A DNA stretch of 64,000 nt. Source: an uncultured Pontibacter sp. Lineage in GTDB: Bacteria; Bacteroidota; Bacteroidia; Cytophagales; Hymenobacteraceae. The notes beneath the pieces were generated by a model, which was not told the DNA's origin, did not search any database, and saw nothing but the letters and a program-made list of their open reading frames with translations. The translations under genes were made by a program, and so were the position numbers. The stretch is taken from positions 62,001 to 126,000 of the forward strand of contig NZ_CANMNI010000003.1 in NCBI RefSeq assembly GCF_947499215.1. Reading direction: 5' to 3'. Each line of letters opens with the position of its first letter. Position 1 is the first letter of the stretch. Below are positions 43,567 to 54,058 of the stretch, piece after piece.

Positions 43567-44859
43567 ATGCAGAACGACAAAATAGTAGTAGGCTTGGACA
43601 TCGGCACAACCAAAGTTTGCGCACTTGTTGGTCGGAAGAATGAGTATGGAAAGCTGGAGATCCTTGGAATGGGGAAGGCTGTTTCGGAAGGGGTGGTACG
43701 CGGTATTGTCAGCAACATCGACAAAACCGTAGAGGCGATCAGGAAAGCCGTTCAGCAGGCCGAGGATCAGGCGAGCATCAACATCAAGGTGGTCAACGTG
43801 GGCATTGCCGGGCAGCACATCAAGAGCCTGCAGCACAATGGCAGCATCACCCGTCAGGTAACTGACGACGAGATAACCGTTGATGATGTGAACCGTCTGA
43901 CAAACGACATGTACCGTTTGGTGACGCCTCCGGGAAGTGAAATCATTCATGTGATGCCGCAGGAGTACAAGGTGGACTACGAAGAAGGAATCACCGATCC
44001 GGTAGGTATGTCTGGTGTGCGTTTGGAGGGTAACTTCCATATCATCACGGCGCAGTCAAATGCCATCAGTAACATCAACAAATGTATCGCCCGTGCCGGA
44101 CTGGAGATTGACAATCTGATACTGGAACCACTGGCTTCGAGCATGTCAGTACTGAGCGACGAGGAGAAAGAAGCAGGGGTGGCTCTTGTGGACATTGGCG
44201 GCGGTACGACGGACCTTGCCATTTTCAAAGACAATATTATCCGACATACGGCAGTTCTTCCTTTCGGGGGCAATATCATCACGTCCGATATTAAGCAGGG
44301 CTGCATGGTAATGCAGAACCAAGCAGAGCAGCTGAAAGTGAAGTTCGGAAAGGCGATTGCCGACGAAGCCTCTGAGAATGAGATCGTTTCGATTCCGGGA
44401 CTACGCGACCGTACACCGAAAGAGATTTCTCTGAAAAACCTTGCTTATATTATAGAAGCGAGAATGGAGGAGATTGTTGAACTGATCTATGCAGAGATTG
44501 TTAGGTCAGGATACAGTAACAGCCTTGCCGCAGGTATAGTAATTACGGGCGGAGGCGCGCAATTGCAGAACTTGGTGCAGCTGGTAGAGTACATCACCGG
44601 AATGGATACCCGCATTGGCTATCCGAATGAGCACTTGGGCAAATCGAAGATCGATGCCGTGAAGAGCCCAATGCACGCAACAGGCGTAGGTCTTGTGCTG
44701 GCAGGCTATCAGTCACTTGACCAGCGCGAGGAAAAACACGTGGAAGTGCAGCAGCATGAAGAGTACAACAGAGTAGTAACTAAAACCGCAAGCAAAGAAA
44801 GCAGCGGCAAAGGTTTTCTCGACAGAATCAAAGGTCTTTTGTCGGACGACATAGACTAA
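43567..44859 (+). CDS. ftsA: Cell division protein FtsA
   Basis: 430 residues. Actin-like ATPase: VGLDIGTTKVCALVG (phosphate 1), VDIGGGTTDLAIF (phosphate 2), ITGGGAQLQN (adenosine). A linker and an amphipathic C-terminal helix (GKGFLDRIKGLL) anchor it to the membrane and tether FtsZ. 12 nt after ftsQ, 46 nt before ftsZ. Confidence 0.97.
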   Translation: MQNDKIVVGLDIGTTKVCALVGRKNEYGKLEILGMGKAVSEGVVRGIVSNIDKTVEAIRKAVQQAEDQASINIKVVNVGIAGQHIKSLQHNGSITRQVTDDEITVDDVNRLTNDMYRLVTPPGSEIIHVMPQEYKVDYEEGITDPVGMSGVRLEGNFHIITAQSNAISNINKCIARAGLEIDNLILEPLASSMSVLSDEEKEAGVALVDIGGGTTDLAIFKDNIIRHTAVLPFGGNIITSDIKQGCMVMQNQAEQLKVKFGKAIADEASENEIVSIPGLRDRTPKEISLKNLAYIIEARMEEIVELIYAEIVRSGYSNSLAAGIVITGGGAQLQNLVQLVEYITGMDTRIGYPNEHLGKSKIDAVKSPMHATGVGLVLAGYQSLDQREEKHVEVQQHEEYNRVVTKTASKESSGKGFLDRIKGLLSDDID

Positions 44860-44905
44860 ATAGAAGCAAAATTATTAGAAACCCATAATAGCAGGAGATT
44901 TTAGC

Positions 44906-46495
44906 ATGACTTCAATGTACAGTTTTGACCTGCCGGCAAACGGTAAGTCCATCATCAAGGTGATTGGCGTCGGGGGCGGGGGCAGCAACGCGGTAAACCA
45001 CATGTATAGCCAAGGCATCAAGGACGTAGAGTTCGTGATTTGCAATACGGATATGCAGGCCTTGAAAAGCAGTAGCGTACCGAACAAACTTCAAATAGGC
45101 TTGAACCTGACCGAAGGTCTGGGTGCTGGAGCCAACCCTGAGAAAGGAAAGCACGCAGCCCTTGAGAGCAAGGAAGAGATACGCGAGTTGCTCAGCAATG
45201 ATACCAAAATGGTGTTTATCACGGCCGGTATGGGCGGTGGAACTGGTACCGGTGCAGCTCCTGTAATTGCTAAAGTTGCCAAAGAGTTAGGCATCCTGAC
45301 AGTGGGTATTGTGACTGCGCCTTTTGTGTTTGAAGGCAAGAAAAAGAAGACGGCCGCTGAGAACGGTATCAAGGAGCTGAGCGAAAACTGTGACACGATC
45401 CTTGTTATCCTGAATGACAAGCTGCGCGAGATGTTCGGTAACCTGACCATCCGTGAAGCTTTTGCAAAGGCTGACAACGTGTTGACCACAGCTGCTAAAT
45501 CAATTGCTGAAATTATTACTGTTACAGCCGAAGTCAACGTCGATTTTGAAGACGTTAAAACGGTAATGAAAGATTCTGGAGCTGCAGTGATGGGTTCTGC
45601 AACGACAGAAGGCGAAGGCCGCGCCCTTCGTGCCGCAGAAGAGGCGCTTTCTTCTCCATTGTTGAACAACACCGATATCCACGGTGCGCAGAAAATATTG
45701 CTTTCCATTATGTCTGGTGAGCAGGCCGAACTGGAAATGGACGAACTGACTGAAATCACGGAGTACATCCAAGACAAAGCCGGTCAGGAAGCAGAAGTAA
45801 TCTTTGGTCACGGTATCGATTCTTCACTGGGCCAGAGCATTCGTGTGACGGTTATCGCCACTGGTTTTGCCAGTGACGCGGAATCCATCATCGAGCCAAA
45901 AAAAACGATCTTCGACCTTAACAGCCAGAAGCCAATAGAGGTGGCTGAGCCGGTAAAGCCTGAGCAGCCTAAAATGGTGAACTTTGTGCCGGAGCCTGTG
46001 GTAGCCCCTGTTGTGACTGCGCCACAGCAGCCTGTACAGCAGCAGTTCGAGATGCGTCGCCCGGTAGTAGAGCAGCCACAGCCTGCCCCACAACAGCCGC
46101 AAGCTCCGCAGCAACAGCAGACACCTCAGCCGCAACAGCCACAGCGTCGTGTGTTCAACCTAGAGGGTTCAACCACACAAGAGTATGGCAATAACTTCGG
46201 TTCTGCCCCACAGCAGGAAGACTATGCCGCCCTCGAAGAAAAACGCCGTACTGAACAGCGTGAGCTGATGGACCGCAAAGCGCAGGAGCGACGTGAAATG
46301 CTAAAGAGACTTAGCGCTGACATGACTACCAGTGAGGCTATTAAAGAGAAGCTGGATGTTCCGGCCTACCTGCGTCGCAACGTGGCGCTAGACTCTGTTG
46401 CACACTCTTCTGAGCGCAACATCTCTCGTTTCAATCTCAATGACGACAACGAGATCTTGGGAGACAACCGTTTCCTGCATGATAATGTAGACTAA
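44906..46495 (+). CDS. ftsZ: Cell division GTPase FtsZ with long linker and extra C-terminal tail
   Basis: 529 residues. Tubulin-like GTPase (about 10-320) with GGGGSNAVNHM and the signature GGGTGTGAAPVI. The Pro/Gln/Val-rich linker (about 335-425) and a charged helical part follow. The FtsA-binding peptide LDVPAYLRR is at about 483-491, not at the end: a further 38 residues follow (ending HDNVD). Forms the division ring. Last gene of the dcw run, followed by a terminator. Confidence 0.97.
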   Translation: MTSMYSFDLPANGKSIIKVIGVGGGGSNAVNHMYSQGIKDVEFVICNTDMQALKSSSVPNKLQIGLNLTEGLGAGANPEKGKHAALESKEEIRELLSNDTKMVFITAGMGGGTGTGAAPVIAKVAKELGILTVGIVTAPFVFEGKKKKTAAENGIKELSENCDTILVILNDKLREMFGNLTIREAFAKADNVLTTAAKSIAEIITVTAEVNVDFEDVKTVMKDSGAAVMGSATTEGEGRALRAAEEALSSPLLNNTDIHGAQKILLSIMSGEQAELEMDELTEITEYIQDKAGQEAEVIFGHGIDSSLGQSIRVTVIATGFASDAESIIEPKKTIFDLNSQKPIEVAEPVKPEQPKMVNFVPEPVVAPVVTAPQQPVQQQFEMRRPVVEQPQPAPQQPQAPQQQQTPQPQQPQRRVFNLEGSTTQEYGNNFGSAPQQEDYAALEEKRRTEQRELMDRKAQERREMLKRLSADMTTSEAIKEKLDVPAYLRRNVALDSVAHSSERNISRFNLNDDNEILGDNRFLHDNVD

Positions 46496-46519
46496 TTATT
46501 CCTGTTTTCTAATAATGCA

Positions 46520-46555
46520 AATAGCCCGCACTCACTTGCGGGCTATTTTGTTTTA
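46520..46555. terminator. Terminator of the dcw cluster
   Basis: Stem AATAGCCCGCA/TGCGGGCTATT with a six-base loop, then TTGTTTT. Also usable from the opposite side for the convergent small membrane protein gene. Confidence 0.92.
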
Positions 46556-46577
46556 TACCTATACCTGAAACTTCTAT

Positions 46578-46832
46578 TTAGAATAGGGCTGAAAGAAAAA
46601 TAGCAGGTATAAAAAGTAAAAGCAGTAGTAAGACAGTATCCTTGTAAATTGTAGCCTCTGGCTTGTGCATTTTCTTTAATATGGTCCAAACTGTTAGGTT
46701 GATCAGTAATAAGACTGGGTAAACAAGCATAAACAAAATCGGAGCCTTATCATTGCCAGTCCACACCTTATATACCAATAAAGCTACAATCGAAAGGTTA
46801 ATCAATATAGCGAGTATAGCGTGTTTGCGCAT
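46578..46832 (-). CDS. Small hydrophobic membrane protein
   Basis: 84 residues from the ATG at 46832; a GTG four codons earlier is possible. Three hydrophobic segments (about 4-22, 30-50, 64-84) linked by short basic loops (KKMHK). No family recognised. It lies 32 nt downstream of the FMN reductase gene on the same strand and is likely co-transcribed with it. Confidence 0.6.
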   Translation of the reverse strand: MRKHAILAILINLSIVALLVYKVWTGNDKAPILFMLVYPVLLLINLTVWTILKKMHKPEATIYKDTVLLLLLLFIPAIFLSALF

Positions 46833-46864
46833 GGGTATCCGCACAGGAGTTGAAGCGCTTGCTT

Positions 46865-47389
46865 TTAAAAATGGATGAACTGATCTATCTGCTGATTTAA
46901 AAGCTCAAGGTATAGCTCATTGGTGATGGCAGTACCGTCAAAGTGCTTCTCGATTTGGGCAAGGCGGGGCTTTAGTGCCAGTACGTGCATGCCTAAGTAA
47001 TTAAAGATATCGGTCAGATGGCTCATGGCGAGCCCACTGCCTTGCACGCCTGAAGATATACCTACCAAAGCCGCTTTCTTGTTGCGGAAAGTATTTGGAT
47101 AAGCTAGCCCGTCTATAAAGGCCTTGAGCACACCCGGAAAGGAGCCGTTGTACTCCGGCACCACGAAAACGAATTTATCAGAGCTCCCGATCAAACTGCT
47201 TAGCTGGTTAAAGGCCTCATTCGTTCCAATATTGTCGTACAGCGCTGAGCTGGTGAAATCTGCAGGCAGGTCAGCCAAGTCCAGAATCTGGTGAGGCTGT
47301 TTGTGCTGCTCTAATAGGCGCGCGTAGAGGTTGGCTACCGCTCTTGAATTAGATGCTGGTCTGTTGGTGCCGGTAATGATGGTAATCAT
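46865..47389 (-). CDS. NADPH-dependent FMN reductase family protein
   Basis: 174 residues, flavodoxin-like. FMN-binding loop ITGTNRPASNSRAVA at the N-terminus and VPEYNGSFPGVLKAFID at about 80-96, the family signature. Reduces FMN or quinones/azo compounds with NAD(P)H in the cytosol; the true substrate is not evident from sequence. Confidence 0.9.
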   Translation of the reverse strand: MITIITGTNRPASNSRAVANLYARLLEQHKQPHQILDLADLPADFTSSALYDNIGTNEAFNQLSSLIGSSDKFVFVVPEYNGSFPGVLKAFIDGLAYPNTFRNKKAALVGISSGVQGSGLAMSHLTDIFNYLGMHVLALKPRLAQIEKHFDGTAITNELYLELLNQQIDQFIHF

Positions 47390-47475
47390 AGAGTGTATCT
47401 GGTGTTTCTCTTTAAACAGGGAGTATGCTTCACTGTTTAGGATGGTAAAGGTATTCCTAAGATTTCGCTATCACA

Positions 47476-47512
47476 AAAAGCAAAAGGCGAGAACAGTTTC
47501 CTGCCTCGCCTT
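47476..47512 (-). terminator. Terminator of the sdhCAB operon
   Basis: Stem AAGGCGAG/CTCGCCTT with a 13-base loop; on the minus strand followed by TTGCTTTTTG. 24 nt after the sdhB stop. Confidence 0.75.
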
Positions 47513-47535
47513 CCGAGCTAATAGAATCAGGCTAA

Positions 47536-48318
47536 CTAAACGTTCTCTGAGCTTGCTTTTGCTCCAAGATACTCACGGTTCATCATGGCGATGTTGTCGA
47601 GTGAAATGCCCACTGGGCACTCAGCGGCACAAGCACCAATGTTAGAGCAGGCACCGAAGCCTTCCACGTCCATCTGGGCCACCATGTTTTCCACGCGTGT
47701 TTTGCGCTCTACCTTACCTTGTGGCAGCATAGCCAGCTGAGACACCTTCGCGCTCACGAAGAGCATAGCAGAGGCATTCTTACAAGCTGCTACGCAGGCA
47801 CCACATCCGATACAGGTAGCGGCATCAAACGCTTTGTCAGCAATTGTCTTAGGTATAGCAATCTCGTTTGCGTCAGGTACACCACCCGTGTTCACAGATA
47901 CGTAACCGCCGGCTTGCTGAATACGATCGAAGGCAGAGCGGTCTACGATCAAGTCTTTGTGCACCGGGAAAGCGGCTGCTCTCCAAGGCTCGATCGTGAT
48001 GGTGTCGCCGTGGTTGAAGTGACGCATGTGCAACTGGCAAGTGGTTGTTCCGCGCTCTGGACCGTGTGCACGGCCGTTGATGAACAAGCTGCACATACCG
48101 CAGATACCTTCGCGGCAGTCATGGTCAAAGGCAACAGGCTCTTCGCCTTTCACCAGCAGTTCTTCGTTAAGCACGTCCAGCATTTCCAAGAAAGACATAT
48201 CCGGAGATATACCGTTCAGTGGATAGGTTACCAGCTGACCTGCCGAGTTTTTATCTTTTTGGCGCCAAATCTTCAATGTGAGGTCCATTGGTTTAGCATT
48301 TGGATTACTTCCAGCCAT
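47536..48318 (-). CDS. sdhB: Succinate dehydrogenase/fumarate reductase iron-sulfur subunit
   Basis: 260 residues. 2Fe-2S Cys in [12 protein letters not shown] and CQLHM; the other clusters use [13 protein letters not shown] and [15 protein letters not shown]. Passes electrons from SdhA to quinone. Separated from sdhA by an AT-rich 93-nt gap with repeated GAATTAAGAAT-like blocks. Confidence 0.97.
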   Translation of the reverse strand: MAGSNPNAKPMDLTLKIWRQKDKNSAGQLVTYPLNGISPDMSFLEMLDVLNEELLVKGEEPVAFDHDCREGICGMCSLFINGRAHGPERGTTTCQLHMRHFNHGDTITIEPWRAAAFPVHKDLIVDRSAFDRIQQAGGYVSVNTGGVPDANEIAIPKTIADKAFDAATCIGCGACVAACKNASAMLFVSAKVSQLAMLPQGKVERKTRVENMVAQMDVEGFGACSNIGACAAECPVGISLDNIAMMNREYLGAKASSENV

Positions 48319-48411
48319 TTCTTTATTAATTACGAATTAAGAATTATGAATTAAGAATTTCTAATTGCCTGCTGCCAAGCCCATTACTCATTCCTAATTA
48401 TTAATTAATCA

Positions 48412-50346
48412 TTACTTATAGCTACGCTGCGTTAGCTTCACGTTTTCGAACTTCAGTTCCTCTTTGTGCAGGATCGGGTTACCGTCGTTGTTGGTATACT
48501 CCCAAGCAGCCACATAGGCAAAGTTCTCGTCGTCACGCAGAGCTTCGTTCTCAGGCGTCTGGTACTCCTCACGGAAGTGGCCGCCACAAGACTCGTTTCT
48601 GTGCAGAGCGTCGTCTACCATCAGTTCGCCGAGTTCCAAGAAGTCAGCAACGCGATGTGCCTTCTCCAGAGTCTGGTTCAGCTCTTCGTTTACGCCGGTT
48701 ACTTTCACGTTCTGCCAGAACTCATCGCGCAACTTGCGGATCTCCTGTTTGGCAAACTGAAGACCTTCGGCGTTACGGGCCATACCGCAGTAATCCCACA
48801 TGATCAAACCAAGTGCCTTGTGGAAATCATCCACTGTGCGGTTTCCTTTGATAGAAAGGAGACGGTCAGTAGTGGCTTTCACGTTTTGCTCCGCTTCTTT
48901 AAAGGCAGGGTGGTCTACGCTTACTTTATCATAAGGAGTTTGCGCTAGGTAGTCACCGATGGTGTAAGGAATCACGAAGTAACCATCAGCCAGACCCTGC
49001 ATAAGGGCAGAAGCACCGAGGCGGTTAGCACCGTGGTCAGAGAAGTTACACTCTCCAGTCGCGTACAGACCCGGTATGTTGGTCATCAGGTTGTAATCCA
49101 CCCAAAGGCCACCCATGGTGTAGTGCACGGCAGGGTAGATACGCATTGGTTTTTCGTATGGGTTCTCGTCCGTGATCTTGGCGTACATCTCAAACAGGTT
49201 ACCATACTTGGCAGCGATAGCCGGCTGGCCTTCACGCTTGATGGCATCCGCAAAATCAAGGTATACGGCTAGACCGGAAGCACCCACGCCACGTCCCTCG
49301 TCACACATCAGTTTCGCGTTGCGTGATGCCACGTCGCGCGGTACGAGGTTACCGAAGGCTGGGTATTTGCGCTCCAGATAGTAGTCGCGGTCTTCTTCTT
49401 TAATATCGTTAACGGTAATCTCGCCTTTGCGCAGGCGCTGGGCAATCTCAACTGTCTTAGGAACCCAAACACGGCCGTCGTTACGCAGGGACTCTGACAT
49501 CAGCGTCAGTTTAGACTGGTATTCTCCGGAAACAGGTATACAGGTTGGGTGAATCTGTGTGAAGCAAGGGTTAGCGAACAAAGCGCCTTTCTTGTGAGCT
49601 CTCCAAGCCGCTGTGGCGTTTGAGCCCATTGCGTTGGTAGAAAGGAAGAACACGTTGCCGTAGCCACCGGTTGCCAGCACCACCGCATGCGCGCTGTGCG
49701 ATTCTACTTTACCAGTGATCAGGTTTCGCACCACAATACCGCGGGCTTTGCCGTCCACCATCACAAGGTCAAGCATCTCGGTGCGAGGGAACATCTTCAC
49801 TTTGCCGTAAGCGATCTGACGGTTCAGGGCAGAGTAAGCGCCTAATAGCAGCTGCTGTCCCGTTTGGCCACGTGCATAGAACGTACGCGATACCTGAGCA
49901 CCACCGAACGAACGGTTGGCTAGCAAACCTCCGTACTCACGGGCGAAAGGCACACCTTGCGCCACACACTGGTCAATAATGTCAACTGACACCTGCGCCA
50001 GACGGTATACGTTAGCCTCACGAGCGCGGTAGTCACCACCTTTGATGGTGTCGTAGAACAGACGGAAGATCGAGTCACCGTCGTTCTGGTAGTTTTTAGC
50101 GGCGTTGATACCACCCTGTGCGGCGATAGAGTGCGCACGGCGAGGGGAATCCTGGAAGCAGAACGCTTTCACGTTATAGCCCAGTTCGCCAAGAGTAGCA
50201 GCAGCAGAAGCACCGGCAAGACCAGTACCCACTACAATGATGTCGTATTTACGTTTGTTGGCTGGGTTTACCAGCTTCACATTGAATTTATGTTTATCCC
50301 ATTTCTCTGCTAAAGAGCCTTCCGGGATTTTCGAATCTAATATCAT
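48412..50346 (-). CDS. sdhA: Succinate dehydrogenase/fumarate reductase flavoprotein subunit
   Basis: 644 residues. FAD motif [20 protein letters not shown]-linking His in [11 protein letters not shown] region ([11 protein letters not shown]), and active-site segment THHP-like [16 protein letters not shown]. Oxidises succinate to fumarate in the TCA cycle. Length and sequence fit the Bacteroidota/epsilon type that uses one cytochrome b subunit. Confidence 0.97.
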   Translation of the reverse strand: MILDSKIPEGSLAEKWDKHKFNVKLVNPANKRKYDIIVVGTGLAGASAAATLGELGYNVKAFCFQDSPRRAHSIAAQGGINAAKNYQNDGDSIFRLFYDTIKGGDYRAREANVYRLAQVSVDIIDQCVAQGVPFAREYGGLLANRSFGGAQVSRTFYARGQTGQQLLLGAYSALNRQIAYGKVKMFPRTEMLDLVMVDGKARGIVVRNLITGKVESHSAHAVVLATGGYGNVFFLSTNAMGSNATAAWRAHKKGALFANPCFTQIHPTCIPVSGEYQSKLTLMSESLRNDGRVWVPKTVEIAQRLRKGEITVNDIKEEDRDYYLERKYPAFGNLVPRDVASRNAKLMCDEGRGVGASGLAVYLDFADAIKREGQPAIAAKYGNLFEMYAKITDENPYEKPMRIYPAVHYTMGGLWVDYNLMTNIPGLYATGECNFSDHGANRLGASALMQGLADGYFVIPYTIGDYLAQTPYDKVSVDHPAFKEAEQNVKATTDRLLSIKGNRTVDDFHKALGLIMWDYCGMARNAEGLQFAKQEIRKLRDEFWQNVKVTGVNEELNQTLEKAHRVADFLELGELMVDDALHRNESCGGHFREEYQTPENEALRDDENFAYVAAWEYTNNDGNPILHKEELKFENVKLTQRSYK

Positions 50347-50367
50347 AGCAACTTTTGAAAGTTAATG

Positions 50368-51066
50368 TTATGCCGCGAAAAAGAAGTATATCGGAATGAT
50401 GGCAAAGCCAAAGCATACCAAAACAGAAAAAATAACACCGAAAGTCTTAATGAACGGTGTGTATTTCTTGTGCGTCAGGCCAAGCGTCTGGAATGCGCTC
50501 TGGAAACCATGGATCAAGTGGTAAGCCAAGGCCACCATGGCGATCACGTAAATCACCACATACCACCAGATCTGGAAAGATTGCACGACCTTCAGGTATA
50601 GGTTGTCATAGTCTACATTGTCGATCACAACACCTTCAAGACCCTCAAGACCCGCTACACCGCCAAAGCGGGCAGGTACGAAGAAATTCCAAAGGTGGAT
50701 GATCAGGAAAACAAGAATAACTGTGCCGAGCAGGCCCATGTTGCGGGAAGACCAGTTAGAGTTCTCCTGTGGGTGGTTTTCCGAATAGCCAACAGGGCGA
50801 GCCGTCTTATTGCGACGTGTCAGCACCAGGGCATCATAAATGTGGAAAACGAAGCCTAACACCAGAACAATCTCCATCGTGCGGATGATAGGGTTATTCG
50901 CCATGAAGTGTGAATATAAGTTAAATGTCACACCGTCATCACCTTTGAATAGCGTCAAGTTACCTATTAGGTGCACTACCAAGAAAGAACACAGGAAAAG
51001 ACCTGTGATAGACATGATGATCTTGCGGCCGATTGTACTGGAAAACGTTTTAGTAAACCAATTCAT
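50368..51066 (-). CDS. sdhC: Succinate dehydrogenase cytochrome b subunit
   Basis: 232 residues, five membrane helices. Start region IGRKIIMSITGLFLCSFLVVHLIGN carries a haem-ligand His; further His residues lie in FHIYDAL, HLWNFF and YHLIHGF. The single-subunit di-haem anchor of the B-type Sdh/Frd complex. First gene of sdhC-sdhA-sdhB. Confidence 0.94.
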   Translation of the reverse strand: MNWFTKTFSSTIGRKIIMSITGLFLCSFLVVHLIGNLTLFKGDDGVTFNLYSHFMANNPIIRTMEIVLVLGFVFHIYDALVLTRRNKTARPVGYSENHPQENSNWSSRNMGLLGTVILVFLIIHLWNFFVPARFGGVAGLEGLEGVVIDNVDYDNLYLKVVQSFQIWWYVVIYVIAMVALAYHLIHGFQSAFQTLGLTHKKYTPFIKTFGVIFSVLVCFGFAIIPIYFFFAA

Positions 51067-51109
51067 CTGTATTTGTTAGAAGGTTAAGTAATGAATGCTT
51101 TTTAATGCC

Positions 51110-51140
51110 CAAAGGTACATGCAGAGCCCGTATAAAACAA
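51110..51140 (-). promoter_or_regulatory. sdhCAB promoter
   Basis: Minus strand: TTG (51140-51138), 20-nt spacer, TACCTTTG (51117-51110), matching the Bacteroidota consensus. The sdhC ATG is 43 nt downstream. Confidence 0.7.
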
Positions 51141-51295
51141 TTTAAATAGTATATTTTGAATCAATCTAAATTGCTATGCGTAGGACTGAAAACCATATAG
51201 TATAAACCCACTTTTCTTGCTTTTGTTGATAATAAAAAGGTAAAATATCAGTTTTCATTTTACCTTTGTTCAGCGCCAAACCTAATCCTACGCTT

Positions 51296-54058
51296 ATGCC
51301 AAATAGTTTACGCTTGAGGTATTGCTTGCCTGGCCGCATTGCGCTGTTGGTGTTGATCTTGTTGTTGGGGTATGCATTCGAGGCACAGGCAACTCACATC
51401 AGAGCGGGTGACATCACTGCTCGGGCCGACAGCGGTCCAAATCCGAATCCTCGGAAATTCTTCTTCACCATGGTTATCTTTAATAAGATAAGCTCTCCGG
51501 CCGAAGACCCTTTTGTAAACATCTCGATGGGCGACGGTAATACCGTACGGGTAGACCGCATTGGCCCAACTGTTGTAAAGCCCGATGTAAACCGGGCGGT
51601 GTATGAATGGGAATATACCTATGCCAACGCAGGTACCTATACGGTAACATGGGTTGGCGAAAACCGAAACGGGGGCATCCTGAACCTCGCTGCCCCTACG
51701 GACCAGCTTACGTTCGCTATCTCTACGACTATCTCCATCAATCCTTTGCGAGGTCTGAACAGTACGCCAGTTCTGACCGTGGCGCCTATTGACGAAGCTA
51801 CAGCAGGGGAGCGTTGGGTACATAACCCTGGCGCCGTTGATGCTGACGGCGACAGCTTGGCTTTTAAACTGGTTCAGCCCCAGTATCGCAATACGGCGGG
51901 TGTTATCACCAATGCCCCGGGTTATCGAGACCCAAATCTGGTCGGGAGTTGCCGTAACTCAAACAACACAGGTCCCGCTACTTTCACACTGGACCCTCTA
52001 ACCGGTCAGCTGACATGGGATGCCCCCTGCCAACTGGGCGAGTATAACGTAGCCTTTGTGGTGGAGGAATGGCGCGTCACCCCCGGGGGAGGCGCCGTTT
52101 TGATTAGCCGTGTGGTCCGTGACATGCAGATCTTGGTAGTGGACGCCCGAAACCAGCCTCCTGTGCTGACGCCGCGCGACACCTGTATTGTAGCGGGCAC
52201 GACCCTAAGCACGACCATCACAGCCACTGACCCTGATGGCCACCGCATCGTATTGACGGCGGCTGGTACTGGCGGTATCATACCACCGGCTACTTTCAAC
52301 CAGACTGTAAACCAAGACGGACGCGCAGCCGGACGCTTGGTTTGGAGCACCACCTGCGAGGACGTGCGGGCGCAGCCATACCAGCTTGTGTTCCGTGCCG
52401 AGGATAATCCGCCGCCCCCTTCGAGGCAGCTGGCTGACCTGCAACCCTACCGTATTACGGTGGTGGGGCCGCCTCCGCAGAACCTAGTGGCAACTGCCCA
52501 AGACCGTACCGTCCGATTGACGTGGGATCAGTATACCTGTCAGAATGCTTCTACCATCCGCATCTACAGGCGGGAAGGGCCTTCTGGTTGGCGTCCGGGG
52601 CCTTGCGAAACAGGGGTGCCGGCAAGTACGGGCTATGTGTTGATAGGTGAAGTAGGCAAAGAACGCACAGAGTTTCTAGACGATAATGATGGGCAAGGGC
52701 TCCAAGCTGGTGCCGAGTACTGCTATGTGATTTACGCTGAGTTCCCTGCACCGGGCGGAGGCAAAAGTATTGCCTCTATAGAGGCCTGCGTGGCGCTCGA
52801 TCGAGACATACCTTACATCACCAATGTAACGGTGGACCGCACGGATGTCAGCAATGGCCAGATCACGGTGCGTTGGACCCAGCCTGGCGCAGGCGTTGAC
52901 CGATTGAACGCCCCGTTTGAATACAGACTATACCGCAAAGTAGGGCAGGAGCAGGGCGGCGGCTACCAGCGGGTATTCACCTCACGACGACTTACTGATA
53001 CCGTGTTTGTAAACAGCGGTCTGAATACCGAGGAAAACGCATACCGTTATAAGCTGGAGTTCTATAGCACACGCACGGCGGGTGGCCCTACACCGGACTT
53101 GCTTCGCGACAGCACATCAGCCTCAAGCGTACGGTTGGCCGCAGAGCCAACCAGTACGCAGAATGACTTGGCTATCACCCTCAACTGGACCTACAATGTG
53201 CCATGGCGAAACGAGGCGCTGGAGCATCAGGTGTACCGTGTGGTCGGCAACGACCTAGTGGAAATCGGCAGTGTAACCGCTACCGCTACGGGTGGTACAT
53301 TCACAGATCGCGGTTCCAGCTCGGCGCCACTCGAGCGGGGTCAGACCTATTGCTATGTGGTGCGCACACAGGGGACCTATCAAATTGAAGGCCTGCCGGA
53401 ACCGCTTCGCAATTTTAGTCAGCAGGTTTGCGTGGAACTGCCGCTTATCATCTGTCCGCCGGAGCTAACCCTCGATATACTCGACTGCGAGGCCTTTTTT
53501 GCGAACCCAACCCAGCCACCGTATCAGAATGTGTTGAACTGGGTGCCACAGACAACAGGCGACTGCACCGACGAAATTGACTTTTATACCGTGTACTTCA
53601 GAGGGCCGGGTGAAACCGAATACCGCCAACTGGCGACAACCGAGGAGATGACCTATACCCATACCGGACTGGAGTCATTTGCTGGTTGCTACTATGTGAC
53701 AGCGACGAGCTCGGCAGGTGAAGAGAGCGCTCCGAGTAACGAGGAGTGTAAAGACAATTGCTTCTTCTTCCTGCTGCCAAACATTATTACGCCTAACAGC
53801 GATGGTAAAAATGACGTGTTCCGGCCAGATCCGCGGGCGCTCTTTATTCGCTCGACTAATTTCTCGGTGTTCAACCGGTGGGGGGTGAAGGTATACGAAA
53901 GCAGTGACGACGCGTATATAAACTGGCCGGGTACCGATAGCGATGGCAATCGACTGAACGACGGTGTTTATTACTATGAAGCTGAAGTAGAATTTATAAC
54001 CATTGACCCAGCTAGAGCGCGTAGCAAGTACAAAGGCTGGGTAGAGATCGTACGCTAA
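51296..54058 (+). CDS. Large T9SS type B (CHU_C) surface/secreted protein
   Basis: 920 residues from the ATG at 51296. Signal peptide (about 1-33, ending AQA), then ATHIRAGDITAR, a beginning shared with gliding-motility-associated proteins. Several beta-sandwich units of FN3 or cadherin-like type (VTLTWDQ-like strands at about 400, 515 and 630) follow. The last about 90 residues are the CHU_C domain: ITPNSDGKNDVF, FSVFNRWGVKVYES, GVYYYEAEV. Exported by the T9SS and probably bound to the cell surface. Ligand or adhesion role unknown. The upstream frame start at 51266 is a TTG. The stop overlaps the next start by one base. Confidence 0.9.
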   Translation: MPNSLRLRYCLPGRIALLVLILLLGYAFEAQATHIRAGDITARADSGPNPNPRKFFFTMVIFNKISSPAEDPFVNISMGDGNTVRVDRIGPTVVKPDVNRAVYEWEYTYANAGTYTVTWVGENRNGGILNLAAPTDQLTFAISTTISINPLRGLNSTPVLTVAPIDEATAGERWVHNPGAVDADGDSLAFKLVQPQYRNTAGVITNAPGYRDPNLVGSCRNSNNTGPATFTLDPLTGQLTWDAPCQLGEYNVAFVVEEWRVTPGGGAVLISRVVRDMQILVVDARNQPPVLTPRDTCIVAGTTLSTTITATDPDGHRIVLTAAGTGGIIPPATFNQTVNQDGRAAGRLVWSTTCEDVRAQPYQLVFRAEDNPPPPSRQLADLQPYRITVVGPPPQNLVATAQDRTVRLTWDQYTCQNASTIRIYRREGPSGWRPGPCETGVPASTGYVLIGEVGKERTEFLDDNDGQGLQAGAEYCYVIYAEFPAPGGGKSIASIEACVALDRDIPYITNVTVDRTDVSNGQITVRWTQPGAGVDRLNAPFEYRLYRKVGQEQGGGYQRVFTSRRLTDTVFVNSGLNTEENAYRYKLEFYSTRTAGGPTPDLLRDSTSASSVRLAAEPTSTQNDLAITLNWTYNVPWRNEALEHQVYRVVGNDLVEIGSVTATATGGTFTDRGSSSAPLERGQTYCYVVRTQGTYQIEGLPEPLRNFSQQVCVELPLIICPPELTLDILDCEAFFANPTQPPYQNVLNWVPQTTGDCTDEIDFYTVYFRGPGETEYRQLATTEEMTYTHTGLESFAGCYYVTATSSAGEESAPSNEECKDNCFFFLLPNIITPNSDGKNDVFRPDPRALFIRSTNFSVFNRWGVKVYESSDDAYINWPGTDSDGNRLNDGVYYYEAEVEFITIDPARARSKYKGWVEIVR

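Noticed and set aside
47719..48354. Open frame of 211 codons on the plus strand across sdhB
   Set aside because: Antisense to sdhB, whose cysteine motifs are complete; no domain seen in the antisense frame.
51261..51268. TACCTTTG as -7 box for the CHU_C gene
   Set aside because: The nearest upstream TTG is 32 nt away, outside the 17-23 nt spacing of the consensus.
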